From the NCBI GenBank assembly GCA_007122215.1, contig SKUG01000031.1, positions 1 to 13,755 of the forward strand: a DNA stretch of 13,755 nucleotides, given 5' to 3'. The notes beneath the pieces are model-generated. The model ran no database searches. It was not told where the DNA came from and saw only the letters and a list, made by a program, of their open reading frames with translations. The translations under genes and the position numbers were made by a program. The DNA is from Thermoleophilia bacterium (GTDB lineage: Bacteria > Actinomycetota > Thermoleophilia > Gaiellales > SKUG01). Shown here piece after piece: positions 1 to 5,902 of this stretch (the first letter of the stretch is position 1; every line of letters begins with the position of its first letter).

Positions 1-1
1 C

Positions 2-139
2 ATCGTCGACCACGTCGAGCAGGTGCTGCGGGTCGCATTCGACCCGGCGCGCTGGCCGGCTGGGCTCGATACCCCCCGCGGGGGCAGCGAGTCGCTGCCC
101 CGATCGCGGCGCCCGGCGGCGGCAGGCCAGCGGCGCTAG
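2..139 (+). CDS. C-terminal fragment of an unrecognised protein
   Basis: An open frame enters from the left edge and ends at a TAG at 137-139, giving 45 visible residues that begin IVDHVEQVLRVAFDPARWPAG. Nearly every third codon position is G or C, as expected for a real gene in this genome; the other two plus-strand frames lack this bias. The tail ends in an Arg/Pro/Ala-rich, probably disordered stretch. It converges on the cyclase gene, which ends 26 bp further on. The fragment is too short to name a family: the DHVE..LR start vaguely recalls an amphipathic helix and no diagnostic motif is present. A 9-bp hairpin lies inside the coding tail (81-101). Confidence 0.5.
   Translation: MVDHVEQVLRVAFDPARWPAGLDTPRGGSESLPRSRRPAAAGQRR
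81..101. repeat. Perfect 9-bp inverted repeat with 3-nt loop
   Basis: GGGGCAGCG at 81-89 is followed by AGT and then its exact complement CGCTGCCCC at 93-101. It lies about 36 bp before the stop of the partial plus-strand gene, inside its coding tail. It may be an early hairpin of a terminator region or simply a GC-rich coincidence in a low-complexity tail. Confidence 0.4.
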
Positions 140-152
140 CGGCTCGAGCCGC
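139..152. terminator. Short palindrome between convergent genes
   Basis: GCGGCTCGAGCCGC is a perfect 14-bp palindrome. It overlaps the last base of the TAG stop of the left-hand gene and lies 13 bp before the end of the cyclase gene. As RNA it would form a 5-bp stem with a UCGA loop on either strand. No T-run follows, so a terminator role is only inferred from position. Confidence 0.3.
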
Positions 153-165
153 CGCGGCCAGTGGC

Positions 166-1659
166 TCAGGCAGCCCTGCGGTCGATGCCCTCCTGCAGGT
201 CGGGCACGGAGGTCGTCGACGGCCCGAGCCCGGTTGCTGCCGATGCTGCGGCATCCCCGGCCGTGCCAGCCACCGGCACGAGCTGGCGAACGGCCCAGGT
301 CCGCACGGGCTCGCGACGGCCCTTGACGGTGACCAGGCCCTGCGGGGTGCAGGATGCCTGGCTGTCGGCGAGCATGCCATGGGTTGCATCGGAGACGAGG
401 ATCGGGCAGCCGGCGTCCTTGGTGGCCGCCTCGAGCCGGGCAGCGAGGTTGACGGTGTCGCCGATGGCGGTGTAGTCGAGCCGCTCCTCGTGCCCGATGT
501 TTCCCACCACGGCAGGGCCCGAGTGGATGCCGATGCCGACCTCGAACGCCACGCCCGCGGACTCGGCCCGGGTGGCATTGACCTCGCGCAACGCGCGCAG
601 CATCCGTCGCGCGGCAGCGCAGGCACGCTCGGCATGGTCGGGCTGCTCGACGGGTGCGCCCCAGAATGCCATCAGCCCATCCCCGGTGTACTTGTCGAGC
701 GTGCCGCCCGTCGCCATCACTGCGGCCGAGAGCTCGCCCAGGAGCACGTTCAGCTCGGCAACGACCTGCTCGGGAGGGTGCTGCTCGGCCCACGCGGTGA
801 AGCCGCGGATGTCACAGAAGAGCACGCTGATCGTGCGCTCCTGGCCCCCCAGGTCGATGCTGCCGGCCTCGGCCTCGACCTGGGACGCCACGCTGGCGGG
901 CACGTAGCGTGAGAAGACGTCGGCGAGGTGGTCTGCCCGGGACCTGTACCGCTGCTCACGCGCCGACATCCGGGCAAGCAGGGCGGCCAGCGCCAGGAGT
1001 CCGGCGAGCACCGCCAGGGCGGCGAGCGGCACGGCGGCCAGCGGCACGATCAGGGCCGCTGCGATCGCGGCGGCGATCCGGTCGACTCCCTCCACGGCGA
1101 GCAGGTCGCGCTGCAGGAACCGGCGCTCCCCGTAGACGAGCCAGCCATGGATCCAGGACGGGACGTGGTCGACCCAGAAGTCGATGGTGACCGCGAGGAG
1201 GGCTGCTGCGAGCACGAGCTCTGCCGGGGGACCCGCCGGCCAGGCCAGGGCGATCACGGTGGTGGTTGCCACCGCGCTGGCAACCCAGACGCTGATCCCG
1301 AACAGCCACAGGCCGAGGGCCGTCCCGTGGCGGATCGGATAGCAGGTGGCAAGGCCGACGATGAGCGCGGTGATCCCGGCCTGCCACGGCGCCAGGGTCA
1401 GGTAGGCGACCACCAGCGGAAGCGTCACGGGCTCGATCAGGACCTTGGATGACTTGCCCCCGATCGAGAACTCGAGGGACTGCCACGTCGCCGGCACCGC
1501 GATGGCCGTGAGGCCGATCCACAGCAGCGGCGATGCGCCCCCCTCCCACCCGGCACGCTGGGCGAGCAGGATGGGCAGGGCGAGCACGGGAATCACCCAG
1601 GCACTCCAGAGCATGGTGCCCAGGATGCGGCGCGTCCGGCTGGTGTCGTGCTCCTGCAT
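166..1659 (-). CDS. Membrane-anchored class III adenylate cyclase
   Basis: Predicted to make cAMP from ATP at the inner face of the membrane. The protein is 497 aa if it starts at MQEHDTSRTR. About residues 15-230 are strongly hydrophobic, with six or seven probable membrane segments and no recognised sensor-domain name. A short linker (231-275) leads to a class III catalytic domain (about 276-458). Key residues are all present: metal-binding D283 (FCDIRGFT) and D327 (TGDGLMAFWG), purine-selecting K323 and T397 (LDYTAIGDTVN), and transition-state N404 and R408 (VNLAARLE). The K/T pair points to ATP rather than GTP. A 40-residue Ala/Gly/Ser-rich tail follows. No HAMP domain is visible. The frame stays open upstream to 1878, but that extension covers the opposite-strand riboswitch and looks non-coding. 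A weak GGGGA lies ahead of the ATG. It is divergent from the riboswitch peptide gene. Confidence 0.9.
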   Translation of the reverse strand: MQEHDTSRTRRILGTMLWSAWVIPVLALPILLAQRAGWEGGASPLLWIGLTAIAVPATWQSLEFSIGGKSSKVLIEPVTLPLVVAYLTLAPWQAGITALIVGLATCYPIRHGTALGLWLFGISVWVASAVATTTVIALAWPAGPPAELVLAAALLAVTIDFWVDHVPSWIHGWLVYGERRFLQRDLLAVEGVDRIAAAIAAALIVPLAAVPLAALAVLAGLLALAALLARMSAREQRYRSRADHLADVFSRYVPASVASQVEAEAGSIDLGGQERTISVLFCDIRGFTAWAEQHPPEQVVAELNVLLGELSAAVMATGGTLDKYTGDGLMAFWGAPVEQPDHAERACAAARRMLRALREVNATRAESAGVAFEVGIGIHSGPAVVGNIGHEERLDYTAIGDTVNLAARLEAATKDAGCPILVSDATHGMLADSQASCTPQGLVTVKGRREPVRTWAVRQLVPVAGTAGDAAASAATGLGPSTTSVPDLQEGIDRRAA

Positions 1660-1669
1660 GGCCCGGTCC

Positions 1670-1696
1670 CCATCGGCGCCTCGCGCCCAACACTCA
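1670..1696 (-). promoter_or_regulatory. Weak sigma28-like promoter candidate for the cyclase
   Basis: On the minus strand GCCGATGG (1677-1670) lies 11 nt downstream of TGAGTGTT (1696-1689). This is the spacing of FliA/WhiG promoters (TAAAGTTT, 11 nt, GCCGATAA), but the -35 matches only 4 of 8 bases. The GCCGATGGG core is the same as in the divergent plus-strand candidate. GCCGAT is frequent by chance in this GC-rich window, so support is limited. Initiation here would give a very short leader before the ATG at 1659. Confidence 0.25.
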
Positions 1697-1706
1697 AGTC
1701 GTGGCT

Positions 1707-1733
1707 CAAGGTTTCCGGAGGCAGTGCCGATGG
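1707..1733 (+). promoter_or_regulatory. FliA/WhiG (sigma28)-like promoter ahead of the riboswitch
   Basis: CAAGGTTT at 1707-1714 matches 6 of 8 bases of the enterobacterial FliA -35 (TAAAGTTT). GCCGATGG at 1726-1733 matches 6 of 8 of the -10 (GCCGATAA). The spacer is exactly 11 nt, the canonical value. Transcription would start near 1740, just 5' of the riboswitch core, which is where a promoter is needed. I found no convincing sigma70-type pair; CACAAT at 1740-1745 has no -35. Judged by eye against a consensus from another phylum. Confidence 0.45.
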
Positions 1734-1757
1734 GCGGCGCACAATCCTGATCAATCC

Positions 1758-1850
1758 CGCCGAGACAAAGGCACTCCGGCCGTGAGGCCGGTTCGCAAAG
1801 CCAAGGATCTCCTGTCCTGCAGGAGACAGCCTGGCCGCCGAATGGCACTG
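1758..1850 (+). promoter_or_regulatory. Cyclic di-GMP-I (GEMM-I) type riboswitch
   Basis: Aligns by eye with the Vibrio cholerae Vc2 aptamer in order and spacing. GGCA at 1770-1773 opens the core. P2 is CCGGCC (1776-1781) and GGCCGG (1786-1791) closed by a GUGA (GNRA) tetraloop at 1782-1785. Then comes the hallmark GCAAAGCC at 1795-1802. P3 is AGG (1804-1806) with CCU (1830-1832), an asymmetric A/CAG loop, and a perfect 7-bp distal stem (1808-1814 with 1820-1826). The 3' closure is GCCGAAUGGC at 1837-1846. Ligand residues are kept: G1770 for Vc2 G20, A1797 for A47 and C1838 for C92. G at the position-20 equivalent predicts c-di-GMP rather than 3',3'-cGAMP. P1 looks weak (GCCG 1760-1763 with UGGC 1843-1846). 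No U-tract terminator follows, so control is probably translational. It sits directly upstream of the small ORF at 1866. Confidence 0.85.
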
Positions 1851-1854
1851 AGTC

Positions 1855-1862
1855 GAGGAGGG
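1855..1862 (+). promoter_or_regulatory. Strong Shine-Dalgarno of the riboswitch-controlled ORF
   Basis: GAGGAGGG lies 3 nt before the ATG at 1866, one of the strongest Shine-Dalgarno sequences in the window. Two possible sequestering pairings are visible. AGGAGG (1856-1861) can pair with UCUCCU (1808-1813) of riboswitch P3 (5 Watson-Crick pairs and one G-U). Separately GAGUC (1850-1854) pairs with GACUC (1868-1872), placing the site and start codon in a 13-nt loop. Either could be the expression platform; neither is tested. Confidence 0.6.
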
Positions 1863-1865
1863 AAC

Positions 1866-1994
1866 ATGACTCGATCAATGCAGGTCGCAGTCGCCATGCT
1901 CATCATGGCGTTCAGCGTCGCAGCAGTGACGAGCGTCGTCGCAGCCAGCGATGACGGCGCATCCAAGACGGGTGACAAGCGCATGCGCGCCTAG
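1866..1994 (+). CDS. 42-aa exported peptide under riboswitch control
   Basis: Begins MTRSMQVAVAMLIMAFSVAA and ends KTGDKRMRA before a TAG at 1992-1994. Residues 1-6 form a short basic n-region and about 7-25 a hydrophobic core. VVAAS-DD (24-30) resembles a signal peptidase I site, leaving a charged mature peptide of about 14-16 residues. Without cleavage it would be a small single-pass membrane protein. Coding is supported by the strong Shine-Dalgarno, the riboswitch immediately upstream and the terminator stem 53 bp after the stop. No cysteine, pilin, lipobox or lanthipeptide motif is present, so function is unknown. It is the only ORF between riboswitch and terminator and would be missed by a length cutoff. 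It could alternatively be a leader peptide whose downstream gene was lost. Confidence 0.7.
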   Translation: MTRSMQVAVAMLIMAFSVAAVTSVVAASDDGASKTGDKRMRA

Positions 1995-2047
1995 TCCACC
2001 CGGGTCCTGGGTGGTCGCCGGAAGCTGGTGGCAACGCAGGATCGGAC

Positions 2048-2084
2048 GGTGGTGGTCCGGTGTCGATGGCATCGGACCACCACC
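2048..2084. terminator. Bidirectional 12-bp hairpin between convergent genes
   Basis: GGTGGTGGTCCG at 2048-2059 and CGGACCACCACC at 2073-2084 are perfect complements around a 13-nt loop. The hairpin lies 53 bp after the small riboswitch ORF (+) and 22 bp after the S8 protease stop (-), so it can end both transcripts. There is no clear T-run, as is common for stems in GC-rich actinobacteria. Confidence 0.75.
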
Positions 2085-2106
2085 AACACCTTCCCGGCCA
2101 GGGCGG

Positions 2107-3138
2107 TCAGGGACGCAGCACGGGGTACCCGATCCCCGGCTCGCGGGTGCCCTGCCGGGCGATCCAGTCCCGGACCGCGTCGGCGCTGGTGCCCGTGGCA
2201 GCAGGCCCGGCCGCAGCGATCTGGCCGGCAACCGTTCCCACCGCGAAGCTCGTTCCAGAGACGACCTCCGTCCCGCCACCGGGCAGGAGCACCTCCACGC
2301 ACGTTCCCGGAGCCGCGACGTCCACCACCGACCCGTGGTTGGAGTAGCGAGCGAGGGAGTCGTCTGGCTCGGCGGGCTCCCCGGGCTCGCAGCTGACCGC
2401 GGGTCCGATGCCACCGGGGCGCCCATCGCTGTCGGTGATCGCGGCCACGGCGATGGTGTCGGCGAAGGCTGCCGGCTCGTAGCTGCCTGCGTCCCGACCA
2501 TCGTTGCCGGCGGAGACGACCATCGGCACCCCGGCAGCTGCGACTGCACAGACGGCTGCATGGATGCTGCCGGAGCGTGGGGCCCCCTCCTCGCAGGTCC
2601 GATCGAGCTGGTCCACGTCACCGCCGATGCTGACCACGGCAACGTCGATCGAGGCTGCGTGTGCCGCCACCCACTGGAGGCCACAGGCGAGGTCTGCATC
2701 ACGGACGGCATCCGCCCGCGCGGCAACCCGAACGGCCAGCAGTGCGGCACCGGCAGCCGGGCCTGCCGGGACCTGTCCGCCCGCGGTCGCTGCGGCCATG
2801 CCGGCAACGGCCGTGCCATGGCCATCGCCATCGTCGATGCTGCCATCCCCGAGGCAGGAGGCCCCACCGACGACGTTGAGATGCGGGTGGCTCACGTCGA
2901 TGCCCGTATCGAGGATCGCGATCCTCGGCGCCTCACGTGCCGTCGATCCCGTGCCGGCGATCGACACGACCTCGGCGACGGGCAGCGAGCGAGCCTCCAG
3001 CGCCCGGGCAACCGAGGCTGCCAGCAGCGTGACCGCAACCAGCCCGATGACCGTCGCGAGCACGTGCTGGCGACGGCGGGCGCTCCCGCCTGGACGGGTC
3101 CTGGACGACGATGGGGCTGTGGCCGTGGGCTGGGGCAT
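2107..3138 (-). CDS. Membrane-anchored subtilisin-like (S8) serine protease
   Basis: A 343-aa S8 endopeptidase with the full catalytic set: D77 (AILDTGID), H107 (GDGHGTAVAG), oxyanion N212 (SAGND) and S297 (SGTSFAVG; the family usually has GTSMA). A Ser/Arg-rich cytoplasmic tail (1-24) precedes one hydrophobic segment at about 26-46, a signal anchor or signal peptide, so the catalytic domain faces outward. Only about 25 residues separate this segment from the catalytic domain, leaving no room for an I9-type propeptide chaperone. Six cysteines (95, 152, 182, 197, 250, 280) could form extracellular disulfides. It resembles mycosins in size but lacks their C-terminal membrane segment and has no ESX neighbours. 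No clear Shine-Dalgarno precedes the chosen ATG. It converges on the riboswitch peptide gene; the substrate is unknown. Confidence 0.9.
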   Translation of the reverse strand: MPQPTATAPSSSRTRPGGSARRRQHVLATVIGLVAVTLLAASVARALEARSLPVAEVVSIAGTGSTAREAPRIAILDTGIDVSHPHLNVVGGASCLGDGSIDDGDGHGTAVAGMAAATAGGQVPAGPAAGAALLAVRVAARADAVRDADLACGLQWVAAHAASIDVAVVSIGGDVDQLDRTCEEGAPRSGSIHAAVCAVAAAGVPMVVSAGNDGRDAGSYEPAAFADTIAVAAITDSDGRPGGIGPAVSCEPGEPAEPDDSLARYSNHGSVVDVAAPGTCVEVLLPGGGTEVVSGTSFAVGTVAGQIAAAGPAATGTSADAVRDWIARQGTREPGIGYPVLRP

Positions 3139-3239
3139 TGCCGGGGCTGGGGCATGGCCGGCCCGTTGGGGGTCCGGCAGCTGGGGAGCTCATGCCTCAC
3201 CCGACCATGCTGGAAGAATCGCAAGCTGGCAAGGGTCTG

Positions 3240-4379
3240 TCAGCGAGCAGGCATGGGCGGGGCCGCCAGCCCGAGCTCCACCTCGACGTGCTCGCGCAGC
3301 TCAGGGCGCTCCAGGAAGGATCCCGCGGCAACCACCTGGGCCGGGGCACACACCCCACTGGCACCGCCTCCCCCATCGGACTCGAGCAGCCGGGCCGCGG
3401 CCACCAGCAGGCGGGCGGTGGTGCCGTAGACGTCGTGGATCGTGATCCGACCCGCCACCGAGCGGCCGTCGAGGTCGAGCCCCACCGCCTCGACGATGCC
3501 CACGGCCGCCTCGCGATCACCGTCGGACGGGCCGGCGGGGAGCATCCTGCTGCCCGCCCCGAGCGCCAGCCCGAGGGGACCACCGGCAGCGCGCATGACG
3601 CCGGGGAGCGCGCGGGCCGCAAGCCTGCGGGCAGGCCCCGGCAGCAGCCCCGGCATCGGTGCTGCCAGCAGGCTGGTCACGGTGCGCGCGCCGGTGTGGC
3701 CAGGCACGGTCAACGCCTCCCCGGACGGGTACGGCACCACGACCGAGTCCTGCCGGTCCCCGATGAACCGATGGGCACGGGGGTGCATCGAGAGCGGCTG
3801 CAGCGTCCCCTCGACCCGGCGCACGCCACCGGCGCCCAGCACCCGGGCGGCCGAGCGGAGGGTCCCGAGGCTCGGTGAGAATCCCTCCGTGCGGTAGGCG
3901 ACGATGAACTCGTCGACCTGGTCGAGCCCACCGGCCAGCAGGCTGCACAGCAGGTCGCCGGGCGCGTAGTCGAAGCCCATGGCCGGGAGGACGACGACCC
4001 CTGCCTGCCGGGCGGCAGCGTCCAGGCGACGATGCAGCAGCCGCATGAAGTCCTGCTCGCCGGTGCAGTCGATGTAGTGGGTTCCAGAGGCCACGGCCGC
4101 CTGGGCGGGACCATCCCCGACCTCCATGTAGGGACCCGCACAGTTGACCATCACGTGGGCACCGGCACAGGCATCGACGAGGGCCGGCACGTCATCGGCG
4201 GCCGCGACCACGACCTCGACGGCATCGGTCGGCAGCAGCCCGGCCAGCTCGGCCAGCGCATCCGGACGGCGACCAACGAGGCGGATCGGACACCCCCATC
4301 GCACGAGCTCCCGGCACGTGAGCTGGCCCGTGTAGCCGGTGGGTCCATGGACGACGATGGGATCGGTGGGATGCTGCAT
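3240..4379 (-). CDS. Saccharopine-dehydrogenase-like NADP-binding oxidoreductase
   Basis: About 379 aa from MQHPTDPIVV. An N-terminal Rossmann fold shows GPTGYTG at 12-18 (GxxGxxG), followed by VGRRPDAL, a typical NADP-ribose-binding turn. The NCAGPY segment and GTHYIDCTGE match the saccharopine dehydrogenase/trans-acting enoyl reductase family common in actinobacteria, where characterised members reduce lipid or polyketide intermediates rather than lysine precursors. It is unlikely to act in lysine metabolism, since no lysine-pathway gene is nearby. The start is ambiguous: an in-frame ATG 9 bp upstream (4388) lies directly against AGG, too close for ribosome binding, whereas 4379 has AGGA at a longer distance. 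The frame open to 4511 looks non-coding. The S8 protease ATG is 101 bp downstream of its stop, so co-transcription is possible. Confidence 0.82.
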   Translation of the reverse strand: MQHPTDPIVVHGPTGYTGQLTCRELVRWGCPIRLVGRRPDALAELAGLLPTDAVEVVVAAADDVPALVDACAGAHVMVNCAGPYMEVGDGPAQAAVASGTHYIDCTGEQDFMRLLHRRLDAAARQAGVVVLPAMGFDYAPGDLLCSLLAGGLDQVDEFIVAYRTEGFSPSLGTLRSAARVLGAGGVRRVEGTLQPLSMHPRAHRFIGDRQDSVVVPYPSGEALTVPGHTGARTVTSLLAAPMPGLLPGPARRLAARALPGVMRAAGGPLGLALGAGSRMLPAGPSDGDREAAVGIVEAVGLDLDGRSVAGRITIHDVYGTTARLLVAAARLLESDGGGGASGVCAPAQVVAAGSFLERPELREHVEVELGLAAPPMPAR

Positions 4380-4511
4380 CGCCTGCATCCTAGACGAGCC
4401 GGCCAGCCACCCCTGCCGAGCCCGCAGGCGGGCAAGGAGGGCCGGGGCTGGCTCCGGACCGGGCCACACCCGCGGTGACGACGCTCCCCACCACCGCCGT
4501 GCACACGACAC

Positions 4512-4532
4512 ATGGGTGCATCACGTACCCAT
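4512..4532. repeat. 8-bp dyad, possible operator
   Basis: ATGGGTGC (4512-4519) and GTACCCAT (4525-4532) form an 8-bp inverted repeat with one G-T mismatch around a 5-nt centre. It lies about 130 bp upstream of the oxidoreductase start. The dimensions fit a dimeric regulator site, but no regulator gene is in view. Confidence 0.35.
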
Positions 4533-4607
4533 ACTCCACACACGGAAGGTCGCGCCGCTCCCCTCCCCTCCCCCTCAGCAGCGCGAGGACACCGGTCCGG
4601 AGGTCAG

Positions 4608-4627
4608 GCCGACACCCCCCTGTCGGC
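4608..4627. repeat. 7-bp hairpin with C6 loop
   Basis: GCCGACA (4608-4614), six C residues, then TGTCGGC (4621-4627): a perfect inverted repeat in the gap between rlmN and the oxidoreductase. It could be a second terminator for rlmN transcription or part of a 5' leader; no T-run is seen. Confidence 0.4.
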
Positions 4628-4682
4628 AGCCGGAACACGTCCCGCGCGCGGCGCGACCGACCCTCCCTCGCACACACCGTGC

Positions 4683-4712
4683 GGCCCGTCCCGGACTCGT
4701 CCGGGGCGGGCC
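4683..4712 (-). terminator. Terminator-like hairpin after rlmN
   Basis: A 14-base arm at 4683-4696 and its complement at 4699-4712 differ at one G-U position and enclose a tight CUCG turn. The hairpin begins 37 nt after the rlmN stop on the minus strand. No U-tract follows, so it would be a stem-only terminator. Confidence 0.6.
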
Positions 4713-4749
4713 ACGCGTGCTTCAGGGGATCGACGCTGCCCGCAGGGGC

Positions 4750-5814
4750 TCAGGCCGTCGCACCTGCACGGCGCGGCGTGCGGGACGGTCGAAGGCGCTG
4801 CCCGCGCTGCCCCGCTGCCAGCTGCCCGCAGGCGGCGTCGATGTCGGAGCCGCGGGAGATCCGGTAGCTCGTGCTGATCGAGCGCGAGCGCAGCAGCTCC
4901 CCGAACTGCTCCACTGCCGCGTCGGGGGAGCCCTGGTACCCGGAGCCAGTGGGGTTGTAGGCGATCAGGTTGACGTGGAAGCCGTCCCCGCCCAGCAGCC
5001 GCGCGAGCTGGCGTGCGTGCTCGGGCCCGTCGTTGACGCCATCGAGCATGAGGTACTCGACGAAGATCCGCCGGCCGGTGCGGCGACGGTAGTCCCGGCA
5101 GGCCTCCATCAGCTTCGCGATCGGGTACTTCCGGTTGACGGGCATGAGCTCCTGGCGCAGCTCGTCGGTCGGGGCGTGCAGCGAGAGCGCCAGCTTGAAC
5201 TGGCGGGGCTCGCTGGCCAGGCGCTCGATGCCGGGGATCCAGCCGGCGGTGGAGATCGCGATCCGGCGCGCACCCAGGCCGATCCCGTCCGGATCGTTGA
5301 GCATCCGACAGGCCGCGATCACCTCGTCGTAGTTGTGGAAGGGCTCCCCCATTCCCATCATCACGACGTTGTCGATGCGCCCGCCGCGGGCGATCGCCCG
5401 GCGCTGCAGCTCGAGGAACTGGTCGACGATCTCGTGGCGGGTGAGGTTGCGGCCGAAGCCGAGCGTGCCCGTGGCACAGAAGCTGCAGGCCAGCGCGCAG
5501 CCGGACTGGCTCGACAGGCAGGCCGTCTGCCGGCCGCCATCGAACTCCATGAGCACGGCCTCGAACGGGCCGGGGCCGGCACGGCCGGTGAGCGCCAGCT
5601 TGATGGTGCCGTCGCTGCCGGACTGCTCGCTGGCCACCTCGACCGTGGACCACGGCAGCTGCCCGGCCAGCTCGTCGCGCAGCGCAGCGGGCAGCGTGGT
5701 GACATCGCTCCAGCTGCCAACGCAGCGGCGCAGCAGGGCCTCGCGCACCTGGCGGGTGCGGTAGGCCGGCAGCCCGCGTGCGGCGAGCTCTTCATCGAGC
5801 AGGTCGAGGTCCAT
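4750..5814 (-). CDS. rlmN: Dual-specificity 23S rRNA/tRNA adenine-C2 methyltransferase RlmN
   Basis: Radical-SAM enzyme that methylates C2 of A2503 in 23S rRNA and A37 of some tRNAs (E. coli numbering). The 354-aa protein has the iron-sulfur motif CxxxCxxC at C106, C110 and C113, inside SSQSGCALACSFCATG. The two mechanistic cysteines are C99 (TACLSSQ, E. coli C118) and C329 (SDIDAACGQL, E. coli C355). GMGEPFHNYD (155-164), the SAM-binding GMGEP segment, and HVNLIAYNP (280-288) are also characteristic. The start MDLDLLDEEL fits the family N-terminus; the frame upstream to 6075 is non-coding. There is no Shine-Dalgarno. Instead TACGAT ends 8 nt before the ATG, compatible with a leaderless transcript. 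The C-terminal 20 residues are Arg-rich. It is apparently monocistronic, with hairpins on both sides. Confidence 0.95.
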   Translation of the reverse strand: MDLDLLDEELAARGLPAYRTRQVREALLRRCVGSWSDVTTLPAALRDELAGQLPWSTVEVASEQSGSDGTIKLALTGRAGPGPFEAVLMEFDGGRQTACLSSQSGCALACSFCATGTLGFGRNLTRHEIVDQFLELQRRAIARGGRIDNVVMMGMGEPFHNYDEVIAACRMLNDPDGIGLGARRIAISTAGWIPGIERLASEPRQFKLALSLHAPTDELRQELMPVNRKYPIAKLMEACRDYRRRTGRRIFVEYLMLDGVNDGPEHARQLARLLGGDGFHVNLIAYNPTGSGYQGSPDAAVEQFGELLRSRSISTSYRISRGSDIDAACGQLAAGQRGQRLRPSRTPRRAGATA

Positions 5815-5902
5815 GGGTGGGGATCGTAGGTGGGCGTTCCCGCGGGTGGAACCCACCCCCGGGCCGCACGGCCGCTTCCGGCAGCGCAGGGGCCAGACAC
5901 GG

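Larger units (their letters stand above)
4380..4749. other. 370-bp non-coding gap with several hairpins
   Basis: No open frame here has convincing codon bias. From left to right it holds the likely promoter side of the oxidoreductase gene, a CA-rich stretch with a dyad (4512-4532), a pyrimidine-rich run (about 4555-4577), a 7-bp hairpin (4608-4627) and a 14-bp hairpin (4683-4712). It is the longest gene-free stretch in the window. I recognise no known RNA family in it. Confidence 0.6.

Noticed and set aside
1660..1760. Second, tandem or opposite-strand GEMM aptamer suggested by GCCGATGG-like 3' ends
   Set aside because: Neither strand here has the GCAAAGCC core or a GNRA-capped P2.
1722..1850. 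7-bp pairing CAGTGCC (1722-1728) with GGCACTG (1844-1850) as an extended riboswitch P1
   Set aside because: The left arm is about 40 nt from the aptamer core and overlaps the -10 of the predicted promoter, so it is probably not transcribed. A short P1 beside the core (1760-1763 with 1843-1846) fits the family better.
1758..1850. cGAMP-selective GEMM-Ib variant
   Set aside because: By my alignment the discriminating position (Vc2 G20) is G1770, which predicts c-di-GMP; cGAMP variants have A there. The alignment is manual and should be confirmed.
1660..1878. N-terminal extension of the cyclase by 73 residues in an open frame
   Set aside because: It would overlap the opposite-strand riboswitch and promoter, its residues are Cys/Pro/Arg-rich without domain character, and the internal ATG at 1659 leads straight into the membrane region.
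1951..3429. 492-codon open frame on the plus strand
   Set aside because: Antisense to the S8 protease with its intact catalytic triad; no family motif in the plus-strand reading.
4390..4677. 95-codon minus-strand frame in the gap before the oxidoreductase
   Set aside because: No Shine-Dalgarno, poor third-position bias and no recognisable motif; it spans two hairpins.
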